DNA of 64,000 nt from Xestospongia muta (GCA_963693285.1 OY848920.1:9472182-9536181); one strand, 5' to 3'. Shown: positions 1 through 13,026, counted from the first letter of the stretch. Program-made: numbers and translations. Notes: a model not told the origin generated them from the letters alone.

Positions 1-2371
1 ACTAATGTTCCTGTAATGTCTCCTCGTACGGTATGTGGTGTGTGTAATAATGTGTAATTTATTGTACATGTACATTTTATCTTTCTTTGTATTTCTCTGT
101 CTGTCTCTTTCTCTCTCCCTCCTATTCAGGTATTTCAAAACAGTATACAGATTTCAGATCAGATGTTCTCAACTACAGTCAATGCTACAGTCATTGGATA
201 TTCTTATTGGGCCAGCTCTTCACCTGTTACTAATGTCTTTATATCTTCTCCAGCTTGTAAGTCATGAGACTGTATTTTAAAATAGAATAATATACAAAAT
301 TATACAGTTTTACTTTTAAAATTTCTTATTATTAGTACCAGCTCAAGTTAAAAATGTTCATGTTTACACATATTCTCCAATAAGAAATACAACTGCTATA
401 TCTGGACTTGTTGTCTGGGATGGGTTGTCTACTGTAGATGCAGGAGGTGTGGTGGAAAACTATTATGTGAATGTTTATGATGTTACTAATGGGAAGAAAC
501 CACTGACGTCTGAGAATGTATTTGTAAGTTAATGAGATGTACATATTTGGTGCATATAATTATATTGAATTTAGGTTTAAGGGTATGTTATATCAAATTA
601 GTCTCTCTCTCTCTCTCCTTCTCCCTTAGAATCCACATAATGTCCACAGGTGGGATGGTCCCCCATTTGCTGTTAAAGGAAGTGAGACTGAGTTTTCTCT
701 CACAATTCAAGGAAATGTATTCAATATACTTTACTATGTTTTAAAGTTTGATCAAATTTATGAAGTAGAGGTTAGTATGTTAGTGTCTGTCATCTGTCTG
801 TCAATTTGTCTATTAATCCATTCAATATCAATGATATATTAAATGATATGTATTGTTATTATTATTATCATCATCGTATTACGGATATTTAAATTTTAGG
901 TTTTTGCAAGTAATGCAGCTGGTAATGGAACTTCATCAGAGACTATGACCTTTTATACTAATGGTATGTATATGCATATGTATATTATATTTTATGTATA
1001 ATACATGCACATATTAATATGTGTATTACTGTGTATATATATATACATATTATATGTGTATTATTATGTATAATATATACATATTATATGTGTATTATTA
1101 TGTACAATATATACATATTATATGTGTATTATTATGTATAATATATACACTATTATGTATTGTATATTATGTGTATTTATTGTATTCTACAATATATGAT
1201 CAATCTGTAGTAACCACACCCCCTCTTGAAGTACTAACATCTTCATCTAATGGCGGATCAATTGAAGGTGAACGTGGGAATGTCACATTCTCTTGTGTCA
1301 CTCATCCTATTACATTGGACACATTGGATAGAACTGTGTATTATTATAATTCATTACAACATGCTGTATATAAGAGAACACTAGATAATAATAGTCAAGA
1401 TGAGGTTAGTAGAGCTATCCTTCTCTTTGTCTATTCAATTTATTATATAGTTGTTTGTTAAACTGGAGTCTAATTTTAATCCACTTGGATTTGGATATGA
1501 TTGGATTGCACAGACATTGTACATTGTTGGTCGAACCACTCAAGGGAAAACTAATATATGGAGAGTATTCAGATTATATCCTGATGGTATTACAAGAATA
1601 GTTAGTGGTAATGATGTTCCTTCTGATGTTGAAATGTCTGTCATCATCAATCCATTTAATGGGTAAGAAAATGGACAGATTAAAATGTTCACACTATAAA
1701 TGTAGGGTTCATGTACAGATAAATAAAACAAGAAAACTAATAGTCAGACAATTACTTTTGTTCATACATTTATATGTCCTTGCAGACTTCTTCATTGGAC
1801 AGAGTACTCACCAAACACTCCTTCATCACAACTATATCAGTTAAACCTGACCAATCACATGATTACATCACTTATCTCCTCCTCACGTACGAGAGAAATT
1901 GATATCTCTTCTCTTGAACCAACTGGAGCTCTTGTTTGGGATACTGTTAGTGAGAGATTGTGGTTAAGTGATCGATTAAGTGGCGATATTGTATCATGTG
2001 ACTTAAATGGGAGTGGTCAGTTGGAGTGTCAAGTTGAAGTGAACAATACATTATTACCATATATGGACACTGGTAAGATATACATGTACATGTTGTCAGT
2101 GCAAACATCTGTCCATTCCTCCATCTATTGATCCATTGTTTTTTACTACATTTGTTAGGTTTACCAGCAGAGTCATTAACACTTGATGAAGATCGTATTT
2201 ATTGGACACAAAGTGATGATACTGTCGTCTACTATGTCTTAAGAAATGATAGAGACAATTTATTAACACTACCTCTACCTAGTAATAATTCTGTAATACT
2301 TGCTACTAGTCCAGGTTTACAACAATATCCACAAACTAGTGAGTAATGTAACCACTGTTTATGGATATTGT

Positions 2372-2406
<35 letters not shown>

Positions 2407-4752
2407 CAGACCTAAATGTTTTTGGTTTTAATGGGAATAATGATTATTGTCTATCTCCTGTTTTAAATGAATTTGCTGAACGTCCAGTTCCTATTCTTAT
2501 TAACATTACTAATACAACTATAGCTATCAGATGGGAAGTACCCAAATTACCAGATAATTGTGTTGGTAGAGTAGTGACATCACTACCTCTAACATATCGT
2601 GTTGATCTAAGAATCACTAATCAATATTCTCTTACTGGCTACCCTGTGGTGAGTTTATTTCATTATTATTGTTGTTGTGGTACATCATTTTTCATCAATG
2701 CTTTTTATATACAAAACTGCCGATTAAGTGTTTTTACAGACTCTCTTCAAACCAGAAGTCATCTTAACAGATTTACTACCTTATACCGAATATTTTGTTA
2801 AAGTTGAAGCACGTAACCAGTTTACACAACTTGGTGTAGGTAATGATTTATTTGGAGAAAGAATAGAAAATAGAACACTTGAAGGAAGTAAATCAAAATA
2901 TCAAATGTATCATCATTCATCATGTTACATGTACATACATTTACAGTCAACCATGTACTCATATAATATGTTTAAGTTTGTATTAAATTTATAAATGGTG
3001 ATTATATTAAATTATAAAATGTGTCTGTTCTTTATCTGTAGTACCTGATCCAGTAACTGGACTCAAGTCTCTTGTCTATGGACCTGATAACATCTTCATT
3101 TATTGGGATAATCTGAATGAGGCTCAGTTAAGAGGCAATGTGGCAAATCAGAATTTTTTTGCTATCCTAAGTGATATCAGTACTGAACAGACAACAAAGA
3201 ATAACTTTAATTTTAATAAGACAGGGCTCTCACCTAATACCAGCTATAGTCTTAGTGTTCTTGCTAATAATGGTGTTCTTAGTTCTAGTGAGGTCTCTAC
3301 CATTACTAATAGAACTTGGCCTTTCCCACCTCAATTGAGGATTATAACAAACACGAATGTTTCTTTGGTTGCTATGGTAATTCTAGAGGAATGTCATAGT
3401 GTCTTGCAGACACTTGAGGCATACATTATGGACAGTCAGGTATGTGTAAGGAGGGGGTGTGGTTTACTCATACTCATGTCATGTCTCTAGCAATATACAT
3501 AATGTTGATCCATTTTGCATTTATCTATTGTTATATTTTATTTATAGCCCAACCAACATAGTAACAACTTAAATGATCTTTCCTCAGTGTCTGATTATCC
3601 TCTTCAACTTAACTTTACATTCACTAATCTCTCCACCTACACTAATTATAGCCTGTATATTCGGTGGACCTACATGTCTGTAGAGTATAATGGAATAGAA
3701 TTGACAGCTGGAGTCTTTGAGAGTTTAAGTATCACTGAATTGACAAGACGTAAGATTATTTAATGTATTACACATTTAGTACATGTATACATGTATCTAA
3801 TACTTTTTCATATTAAAATGTGTCCTAATGTGGTAGCAATGTTATGTCTTATTAAATTTATTTAATAGCTGGTGTCCCTGACAAACCTGTTATTGATATA
3901 TCTGATAAGGGAAATATGACATGGAATAAACCAGATAACAATGGACAAGAAATAATTGAATACATACTAAAATATGAGTGAGTATCAAAATAATAGAAAC
4001 TTAATACTTAGCTCTTCATACTATTGCTGAATAAAGCCCCTCTATACTATTACTGAATATAAGCCCCTCTATATCATACTAAGTATAAGCCCCTATATAT
4101 TATACTGAATATAAGCTCCATTTAGTCATGATATTGTTGACTAGAGTGTATCATAATATGATACACTAATCATTTATTCAGATCACCAGATCATACTAAA
4201 ATATGAGTGAGTATCAAAATAATAGAAACTTAATACTTAGCTCTTCATACTATTGCTGAATAAAAGCCCCTCTATACTATTACTGAATATAAGCCCCTCT
4301 ATATCATACTAAGTATAAGCCCCTATATATTATATTATACTGAATATAAGCTCCATTTAGTCATGATATTGTTGACTAGAGTGTATCATAATATGATACA
4401 CTAATCATTTATTCAGATCACCAGATCATACTAACACTGAAAGAATTAGTAATTCTCCATTGTTTGTTGATCTTCAATCAGCTACTTACTTGAACAATGA
4501 TGTACTCTACACAATAACTTTGAGAGCACGTAATTCTATTGGAGAAAGTGGAGAGAGTAACTCTTTAATGTATACTAAAGTATCACCTAGTACCCAACCA
4601 CCTTGTAAGTTGACAACAACGGTAGTAATGATAAGATGACCCTCCATCTCTCTTTCTCTCTCTCTCTCTCGATCTTTTTAATGTATGCTAAAGCATCACC
4701 TAGTACCCAACATCCTTGTTATTAGTAGACAACAATGGTAGTAATGATAAGA

Positions 4753-4808
<56 letters not shown>

Positions 4809-5815
4809 CAAGTGTGTGTGTGACCATAACAATGTTACCTGATTTAAGAGTTGTAGAAGATATTGGTATCATAGTTACACTACTACTGTGCATGTTGCAA
4901 TGAGTGGTTGACCTAATAGTAGATCATTTGGAGATGCTATTTTATAGTCAGTTCTTGCTGATATTGTGATGTTATAATTAACCCCTGATATCAACTTGGT
5001 AACATTGATTCCCAGATAGTGTGTAGAACAATTCATTCAACCTAGTCATTACTGATCTACAACTCGTATAACTCTTGTATATAGTGTATTTCAAATGTTT
5101 TAATTGTCTCTCTTTAGATAATAATCCTCAATCAACAACCACTTTAGTAATTATTTGTGTGTTCCTTGCAATTGCTTTGCTAGTAATAGCAATCTTCATA
5201 GCAATTGTAATCATATTGATTATTAGATATAATTGCTATGTAAAGAATAAAGGTCAACCCTTTTCAACTCATCAAACACAAATAGTCTCAGATAACCCAA
5301 TATTTGATGACAAGTATGATGATCCTGCACTTTATTATGCTGAGAATGATCACAACCACCTTACTTCACCTACATCACATGGACACAATCCTGTTATATT
5401 ATCAAAGAATATAGAGACAAATATCACTCCATTAGACCCAATATACGAAACTATTCCTAGTGATGTCAATACATTATCAGAACATTATGATTATATTGAT
5501 AGACCAAAGAGTGATTCTACAGCAGTTAATATAGTGCCAAATAGAGATGAAGGTTTATCTGAGCAATCAATTCAATTTAATACTAACGTTGCTTATAACC
5601 CTTCAACCACACAGTCAATGTCATCACCAAATATGGGAGATAATTCATTGGAACAATCGATTTCTTTAAATGAGAACGTTGCTTATAACTCTTCAACCAC
5701 ACAGTCAATGTCATCACCAAATGGGAGAAATATTTCATTGGAACAATCGATTTCTTTAAATGAGAACGTTGCTTATAACAACTTTACTGAACAATCAGAT
5801 GATGATTATATCTAA
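1..5815 (+). CDS. ROS1/Sevenless-like receptor without kinase, gene 1 (5' end outside window)
   Basis: Single-pass surface receptor; ligand unknown. Exons: 1-30, 130-256, 336-523, 630-770, 900-963, 1211-1404, 1451-1662, 1786-2072, 2159-2338, 2410-2648, 2740-2887, 3042-3439, 3548-3749, 3869-3977, 4417-4604, 5118-5815. They sum to 3405 nt, exactly 1135 codons. Order seen: FN3-like segments; a beta-propeller-like block (1451-2338) with YDWIAQTLYIVG, LHWTE and DEDRIYWTQ, the YWTD-type pattern of the ROS1 ectodomain; then several FN3 domains (2410-4604). A strongly hydrophobic segment (about 5140-5232) is followed by a basic stop-transfer and a roughly 195-residue cytoplasmic tail with NPIF and three NVAYN motifs. 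The stop follows the tail directly and no kinase domain is present. AATAAA near 5884 could be the poly(A) signal. ROS1/Sevenless resemblance is by eye; the kinase-less state is seen directly. Confidence 0.75.
1020..1165. repeat. AT-rich tandem repeat in receptor 1 intron
   Basis: About three copies of a roughly 42-bp unit built on TATGTGTATTATTATGTA, inside the intron before exon 1211-1404. A long open frame runs through it only because the unit is a multiple of three; it is not coding. Confidence 0.7.
3963..4427. repeat. Tandem duplication of exon-end/intron/exon-start
   Basis: Two near-identical copies (3963-4191 and 4192-4427) joined at a short CATACTA homology. Each holds the 3' end of exon 3869-3977 with its GTGAGT donor, the whole intron, and the TTCAG acceptor with the first bases of the next exon. 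The middle junction therefore carries an acceptor and a donor 25 nt apart (4182-4206). Confidence 0.85.
4565..4760. repeat. Partial tandem duplication with CT repeat
   Basis: The end of exon 4417-4604 plus about 45 bp of intron (about 4565-4652) is repeated in decayed form at about 4677-4760, separated by a CT stretch. In the second copy the GTAAGT donor has become GTTATT, so it should not splice. Confidence 0.7.
4759..4806. repeat. (CT)n microsatellite
   Basis: Uninterrupted CT dinucleotides inside an intron of receptor 1. It borders the inverted exon block that follows and may mark one inversion breakpoint. Confidence 0.9.
4808..5017 (-). pseudogene. Inverted copy of two receptor-2-like exons in receptor 1 intron
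   Basis: Read on the minus strand, 5017-4900 closely matches receptor 2 exon 11276-11423 (the second half of an FN3 domain, with the frame NITISARTDY). 4905-4847 matches receptor 2 exon 11611-11670, followed by the same intronic CA repeat. The intron and small exon that separate them in receptor 2 are missing here. Lying antisense between exons 4417-4604 and 5118-5815, the block cannot contribute to the receptor 1 mRNA. It matches receptor 2 much better than receptor 1's own corresponding exon (2740-2887). Confidence 0.85.
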
Positions 5816-6699
5816 ATACTATAACTAACCTTTGTTATATAGATTGTTTTGGATTTTAAATTTCATTCTATATTATCATAAATTAATAAAATTAGTAAAG
5901 GTATGATGTAGTATAAATGTTGTCATAAGTTAATTTATATCCAAATAAAGAAGAATGTTTTAATTATAATTTTAATTTTCAAAGACAGCAGTGCTCATGC
6001 TGTGATGTGAAATGATAACTTACTCCAATCATATCAATCATAGAATTTGATTTAGTAAATAGGACATTATACTATGTAATACATCACATTTTATTAATTG
6101 ACAGTATTCATTGGTGATAATAACCTCGTTATGACTAGTTAATAATAATATTATTATTGTTTAATACAGCCATACAATGCTAACATTAATATATTAGTCC
6201 TAATAGAGTACTATAGTGTATATAGCCCTATAACTTAGAGTAGATGATGGTAGTCTGTACTCTTGACAGTCTTGAGTCATATAGTACATTAATCCAAGTT
6301 CATCATGTATTTGACTATATTGATCATTAAGTGTGTCCCAGTAATGAGATGGTATAATAAAGCACAGTAACAATACCTAATTATAATGTATTTGTTTATT
6401 ATTTGAGGTGGTATAATAAAGTCAATAACAATACCAAATCATAATGTATTTGTTTATTATTGTTACCATTGTGTGCATGGGTTAACGAAGAAAGCAGGGA
6501 ACTTTATCAATTATTGAGACTGCTATAATTTGTGCTACAATACCCTGTAGGGAGCTACCAGTTAAGACTACCTGTCAAGGTAGACCCAAACTATAGGCAA
6601 GAGATAACACTCCTACCAAAGCTACACCCATGTGTAGTCTAACAAGATAAAAGCTCTCTTGCTTTTATCGACCCTACACTGACAGTGAGGAGTTACAAA
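5816..6699. other. Intergenic region between the two receptor genes
   Basis: No gene seen. Near its 5' end are AATAAA signals for receptor 1 (around 5884 and 5944). A roughly 60-bp direct repeat lies at about 6350-6405 and 6409-6463, built on GGTATAATAAAG. A perfect short hairpin with GATAAAAGC/GCTTTTATC arms lies at about 6648-6671. Confidence 0.6.
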
Positions 6700-7085
6700 A
6701 TAATTGTTACTCTTTAGTTGTATTTGAAAGATTTATTTCAAATAAAGAAATAGTCTCAAGTCAGTACACTGAAATTAATCACAAAAAAACCTAAATATTA
6801 TAGTAAACCAAAATAAGTGACAACATAAAATACATTAGGTGGATAATAATGTACAAGGTGTGAAAGTTCACAATTATGTCAAATGAACAATAACATGAGA
6901 CAAAATATAATTGTCAACAACGAACCAAAATGTCGAATCTAGAAATGACCAATCTCATGGTTCTTGGGTCTACTAGTTCATACTATATATTTAGTTGTTT
7001 TTTGTGATTGATTTCAGTGTACTGACTTGAGACTATTTCTTTATTTGAAATAAATCTTTCAAATACGACTAAAAAGTAACAATTA
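6700..7085. repeat. Terminal inverted-repeat element (MITE-like)
   Basis: Arms of about 80 bp (6700-6785 and 7000-7085) are almost perfect reverse complements, both carrying GAAAGATTTATTTCAAATAAAG. They flank about 210 bp with no coding potential. Size and structure fit a non-autonomous DNA transposon or a hairpin-forming repeat. I could not define a clear target-site duplication. Confidence 0.65.
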
Positions 7086-7312
7086 ATTTATTAACTTTTA
7101 TCAGTGTTATAATTGTGAAACATAGTTATTAAAAGCTGCACCCACAACTGAACCATTCAACATTACAGGAAGTCTATACTTTGTTGTTGATAAATTAAAT
7201 GTATATGTACAACTGAAGTATAGACTAGTGCTATGTATGACACTATTTAAACACAATATTGTCCTCCTTGAATCAGTCAGACAGAACACTCTGAAATATT
7301 TTATTTGTCAAG

Positions 7313-10300
7313 ATGCAACTAGTTCAGATTGTATTATTAGTGACTGTGGTCTTTGTGATTTCTACAACTGCAACTCAAGCAATCATCTGTACAAATTTAA
7401 CCAATGATGGGGTAAGTTTTTATATCTATTACAATTAATATTGATGTTATTAATAATTTTCAGAATACGTGCAGTAATAGGGAGTCAGATATTATCATTA
7501 CAAATGAGTCATCAACTTCAGTACTAGTACAATGGAGACACTATACAATGAACAGTGATGATGATGAAGCTCTATATAATATAACTTACTATAGGACTCC
7601 TGGCTCTGGTAGTGTTATATCACAAACAGTAAGCTATATGTTTAAAATATTATTTTATTTAATAATAAATTCTTTTTGTTAAATATTCTGACCTAAGTTT
7701 GTTGTACTTACTAAGTATAGTAATAACTTATGCCATTTTGAAAATTTTGATATTGAACACTGACAAAGATAAAGGATTAAACAGCTTAATTTTTTTAACA
7801 CTCATGAAATAGTTCAGAACTTTGGATCAAATCTATAGGTTCGTCTTCAGTGAATGACTTTTGGAAATGTTGCTGGTTATTTATATAGTAGTCCTTTATG
7901 TTCATTTAATATTTAAGTTAGTTTAACTAGTTTATTAACTATTACAATGCTATTAACTAACTAATGATTCTTAAGATTAAGACTCTTTGAAATATAATTT
8001 TGGCAAGACACAACAAGTGAAATAGCAACAATTCATAATTTAGGATGATGTCATGTCTTGCAGGGAAAGCTTTTGAAGTACCATGTGGTTCTCCACATAT
8101 GTACATAGTAACTATTCATACAAGATGTTTACCGTATAAGGAAAACATGTAGGTCTTCTTCATTTCTTATAAACAAGGATTCACATGAATAATGAAATGA
8201 TTAATTAACTCTGTATATCCTCTCTTATAGGAGTTCACTACAAACAACAGTACAATATTAGTATATCTACTACCAAATACCACATACTGTATAATTGTAT
8301 GTGTTAATGACACTGTCAATAATACATGTTGTGCAAGCAACTTCAGAACTACTGGTAAATTTAGTAAACATATATAGTTACTACTATACATAGTACATAT
8401 ATACTCATTATTGTAGCTATTCATTTGTCTGCTCTTGTACAATATATATATACCTATTAATAATGAAGTAGAACACATAATTTCTATATTAAAGATTGTC
8501 TGTCATTATGAGTGACCAGTCATCTATTAACAGCTGTAGATGACCACATTTAAAGTACAATTATTATAGTTAATTTAAGTAATTACAGACTAAATGAAAT
8601 TATTACGATTTATTTTCATTTTAATATCTTCTTGCAGAACAAAACAGACAAAATCAAGTTCAAAATGTTAGAGCTCATGTGTATTATCCTTTGTTAAATA
8701 ACCAAGACATTATATCTGCTCAAGTAATATGGACAAGTCTATCTTCTGGATTATTTCAACTTAGTCTTTATGAAGTAAACATATTTACTGCTGATGCTGA
8801 CAAGTTACATATTGAAGTAATTATAACATTACAAGTATCTATTCCATATGCAATGAAAGTAACAGCTATATAATTTTTTCTCAGATTTTTTTAAAATTTA
8901 GACTAGTGTTGTTGCATTTCTTTCTCAGCAGAAAATTTTATTACACCACTTTGAAATAATTTAAATGATTCATTTATTCTTACCAAACTAACCTGCTATA
9001 TAGTAATCAATTTAATGATATTGCTATTAAAATTCTTTATTTCCAAAACTAGGGTCACCCTTTTTTGCATGCTGCTCATCGACCATTTAAAACACTTGAG
9101 AGGAGAAATAAGATAAATGAACTACAGTTTCCATTGGAAAAGGACACTCAATACATAATACAAGTAAAAGATTATATTATTATAATATCATCTAATTATT
9201 ATCGTTGTACAACAACTTCATTAGGTCAGTGGTAAACAGAATGGAAACCAGTACTCATTTTCAGAGCCTATTAAGATCAGTACCTTTTGTAAGTTAACTA
9301 TTATTTTGGGAAATTATTAACCTGTTGGTGTTTTGTGGAGGACTTATCTCCACTTGATCTGTTACTTGGTTACCAACATACTTCTTTCACTAATGTAGTT
9401 CATGAACCTGCTATGGAACTCTTTGTGACTATGGATCAACAAGGAAGCGTACTAGCCTACCCTCCTGGATCCTCTCATTTACTGATAGGGTCAACACATC
9501 CAGCTCTACATGCTCCAATTGCACTTGACAAAAAGACAAGATATGTATTTTATATTTCTAAGCAACAACAAGGACAATACAAAGTGATAAAGGCTAATAT
9601 TGATAATCCAGCTGAACAACACACGGTGATCTTAAATAAATTATGTCGACTAATTATTTAATATATGTTAATTATTATGCAATCACATAAGTATCAGCAC
9701 TTTGTATATTTGCTTTCAATTTTAGCTAAGATTAGGTAACTTGTTTGGAATATAGAAATAGATTTGAGACTCAGTAGAAAACAGTCAATGTTGGAAAATT
9801 CTATTTTAACTATTTAATATTTTGTTGTATAGTTCATAAGACTTATTAGCTTAAACTACATTTAAGGTTTATAAATTTTCAATGTATGCTTGAGAGGAAA
9901 TGAAATTTGATTCTTTTCTTTGTTTTCTTCTTTAGTTGTATACATTAAATAATTTTAAACCACTGGCTATGACCTATGGTTGGATAGCTCAAAAACTCTA
10001 CATTATTGCAAGAAAAATAAACAATAATCATCTCATTATAATCAGTTTAAATTTAGAAATAGTTTTTGAAGTAGTATATGATACTGGCAGACAAGTTTCT
10101 GACTCAACACTAGTGGAAATGGCACTCAATCCTTTTGAAGGGTAAGGACAATATTTCAAATAATAGTCATATGACCGTCATGTGATCCTTTACATGCAAA
10201 ATAATAGCAACAAAACAATTTAATATCTACAATGTCATATTATTGTTATAGTTAAATATTTAAAGCTGTCTTCCTAACTTTTGTAGACTCCTTCATTGGA

Positions 10301-11685
10301 CAGAGTTTAACTCCAATGTTATAAATAACTCAATTTATTGTTTAAAATTACATCGTACCCAACCATCCTCTTCTCTATTCTATAATGGTGCTATTACATC
10401 TGCTCTAACAGAGGATGTATTAAGGAACTGTCTTTATTTTATAAATCGTGAGCCACTTCAAATTATGTCACTACCTCTTGAAACTGACAATGATCCTATT
10501 TGTTATGGCAATTACACGATAGATGAAAAATTTATGGAAAGTGAGTGTATTTATTGTTGATAATTCCTAATAATTATTGTCCTTATTTTCTCTGCTAAAG
10601 ATTTAGAGAGTGCAAAATTAACTGTAGATGACACCGGTGTTTACTTTATTGGTAGACACAATGGAAGTCAAACGTTAGTACGTATTTACTTTGAAAACAA
10701 GTCAAATAAAGAAGTTATTAATGATTTTATTAACAACACCATTACCACTATTGAAACAACGAGTCCAGGAACACAGCCTTTACCAAACTGTAAGTAAATG
10801 GAAATGCAAATAAGATTAAAACAATTGAGATGTTTATTTTATTTTAAAATAGCTCTCATGTGTCTGTCACCTGACTTCTCAAATGTTAATAATCGTCCAT
10901 ATCCAAGAGTGAAAAGTAATACTACAACCAGTATTCAATTATTGTGGGATGATCCAGAATGGCCGTCAAGCTGTAATGGCATGTCGAGACCTCCATTAGT
11001 GTACAGAGTGTACATCAAAGATCTTAGTGGAGTATATGTGGAAGGATATAATCCAAAGGTGTGTAGTAAATGGAGGTTCATTAGGTTCATCACAATAATA
11101 AGTCTCAATGAGGACAGATATATAGAGAATTTTTAGAATAATAGCTATATTCTGTTAAAGATTTCATTTAGCTATAAAATTTACTGTCTATAAAATTGTA
11201 AAATCCAAACAATATACTAAGAAAAATTGTCTATTATTATCTTAACAATATGTCATATACATTACTCCTCTATAGGAAACATACAGTCCAAGAATCAATG
11301 TTACTAAGTTGACATCAGGGGTTAAATATAACATCACAATATCAGCAAGAACTGACTATACAATAGCATCTTCAAATGATCTACTATTAGGTCAACCACT
11401 CATTGTAGCTCCTTTACAACAAGGTCAGTAAAGGAGGACACATACTATATTAATGATAATTATCTTTGTCTTTTGTTATAGAGATTTCACCATTGCCTTT
11501 ACCAACCCAGCTTTTTTCTCATTCAGGTATGTCTATACTTCAGGTATGTCTGTAGATCCCAAGTACATCTAAATAATTACATATTAATTCAATATATTTT
11601 TTCTTAATAGTGAACATGCACAGTAGTATTGTAACTATGATACCAATATCCTTTACAACTCTTAAATCAGGTAATATAGTTATGG

Positions 11686-11720
<35 letters not shown>

Positions 11721-12630
11721 TGAATAGAATGCGTAATTATTGAAATAAGTAATAACTAATTAATTCATTCAATAATCACTAAATCTATACTTCTACTGAA
11801 CTATAACTTCAATATAGTTTTTCATTATTGCCAACTCATATAGTACTTGATGTATTATTTAATTATACTGATAATGAATGCATTATATAAACTTTAGACT
11901 CTCAATTAATCTTAAGCCTTGGTACTTAAGATTGTCTTGAACTATAATAGTCACGAGTGGTAAGTTAACTATTATTATATATTTATTTTGTTACAGTGAC
12001 CAGTGAAAGTGATTCTTCTCTACTACCAACATCATCAACAACTCCTTTATCAGGTATAATAATTATAACAATTAAAGAATAATAGTGTATTTTAAATGTT
12101 TTAATTGTTTCCCTTTAGATAATAATCCTCGATCAACAACCAATTTAGTAATAATTATTAGTGTGTTCCTTGCAATTGCTTTGCTAATAACAATAATCCT
12201 GATAGCAGTTATAATCATATTGATCGTTAGATATAATTACTGTGTAAAGAATGAAGGTCAACCCTCTTCAACTTATCAAACACAAACAGTCATAGATAAC
12301 CCGATATTTGATGACAATTATGATGATCCTGCACTCTATTATACTGAGATTGATCACAACCGTCTTACATCACCTACATCACATGGACATAATCCTGTTA
12401 TATTATCGGAGGATATAGAGACAAATATCACTCCGTTAGACACAACATACGAAACTATTCCTAGTGATATCACTACATCATCAGAACATTATTATGATAT
12501 TGATAGACCAAAGAGTGATTCTACAGTAGTTTATATAGTACCTAAAAATGAGCAATCAATTCCTTTCAATGAAAATGTTGCTTATAGCAACTTAACTGAA
12601 CAATCAGAAGACTATCTCCAAATGTTATAA
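7313..12630 (+). CDS. ROS1/Sevenless-like receptor without kinase, gene 2
   Basis: Tandem paralogue of the upstream receptor, complete. The ATG opens a signal peptide: hydrophobic residues 3-19, likely cleavage after TQA about residue 23. Exons: 7313-7411, 7464-7628, 8231-8354, 8638-8816, 9053-9163, 9225-9288, 9336-9625, 9936-10141, 10287-10540, 10601-10789, 10853-11058, 11276-11423, 11482-11526, 11611-11670, 11997-12053, 12119-12630. Total 2709 nt, 902 residues. Order: FN3-like domains; a propeller-like block with YGWIAQKLYIIA and LHWTEF; one FN3 (10853-11423); a Ser/Thr/Pro stalk made of three small phase-1 exons; the transmembrane segment; and a tail of about 140 residues with DNPIFDD and NVAYSN. 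Receptor 1 has about three more FN3 domains here and no stalk exons. Exon 9336-9625 needs a non-AG acceptor (see findings). Confidence 0.75.
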
Positions 12631-13026
12631 CTTACTTTTTTCATATAAATTTTGATTTACAATTTCATTACGTATAATCATAAAATTATATCCTAGTAAA
12701 AATAAATTCAAGTATCAGTGTTGCCCTAAGTAAATTTATGTTCAAATGGATTGACTATTTTTAGTACAAAAGGAATATATAGTATTGTTTCAATAGTTGC
12801 TGATCTAAATTTGTCAAATGGACATTCCATTATGCTTACACATACTTGGTTCATAGTATATTTTCTATACAGGTAAATACTTTATAAAACAAACGATTGA
12901 AATTAATGAAACAGTTTTAATTTTTTTTGTATATGTGCAATTATTATTAAGTAAACAATTATTAAGAAATTAATAATTATAGAAGAGAAACAATTAGAAA
13001 AAGGAAACACAAAGAGGATATTGGAG
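12631..13026. other. Convergent 3' ends of receptor 2 and BUD13
   Basis: About 400 bp between two stop codons on opposite strands. An AATAAA around 12,700 is a candidate receptor 2 poly(A) signal. The rest is plain AT-rich sequence with no other feature seen. Confidence 0.5.

Noticed and set aside
1021..1461. 146-residue open frame overlapping a receptor 1 exon
   Set aside because: Most of it reads through the AT-rich tandem repeat; only 1211-1404 is exon.
4696..4893. Minus-strand frame with a run of Arg-Glu
   Set aside because: The RE run is the CT repeat and the rest is the inverted exon copy.
6530..6700. Possible structured RNA upstream of receptor 2
   Set aside because: It has a short hairpin, but no tRNA, snRNA or other RNA signature that I can identify.
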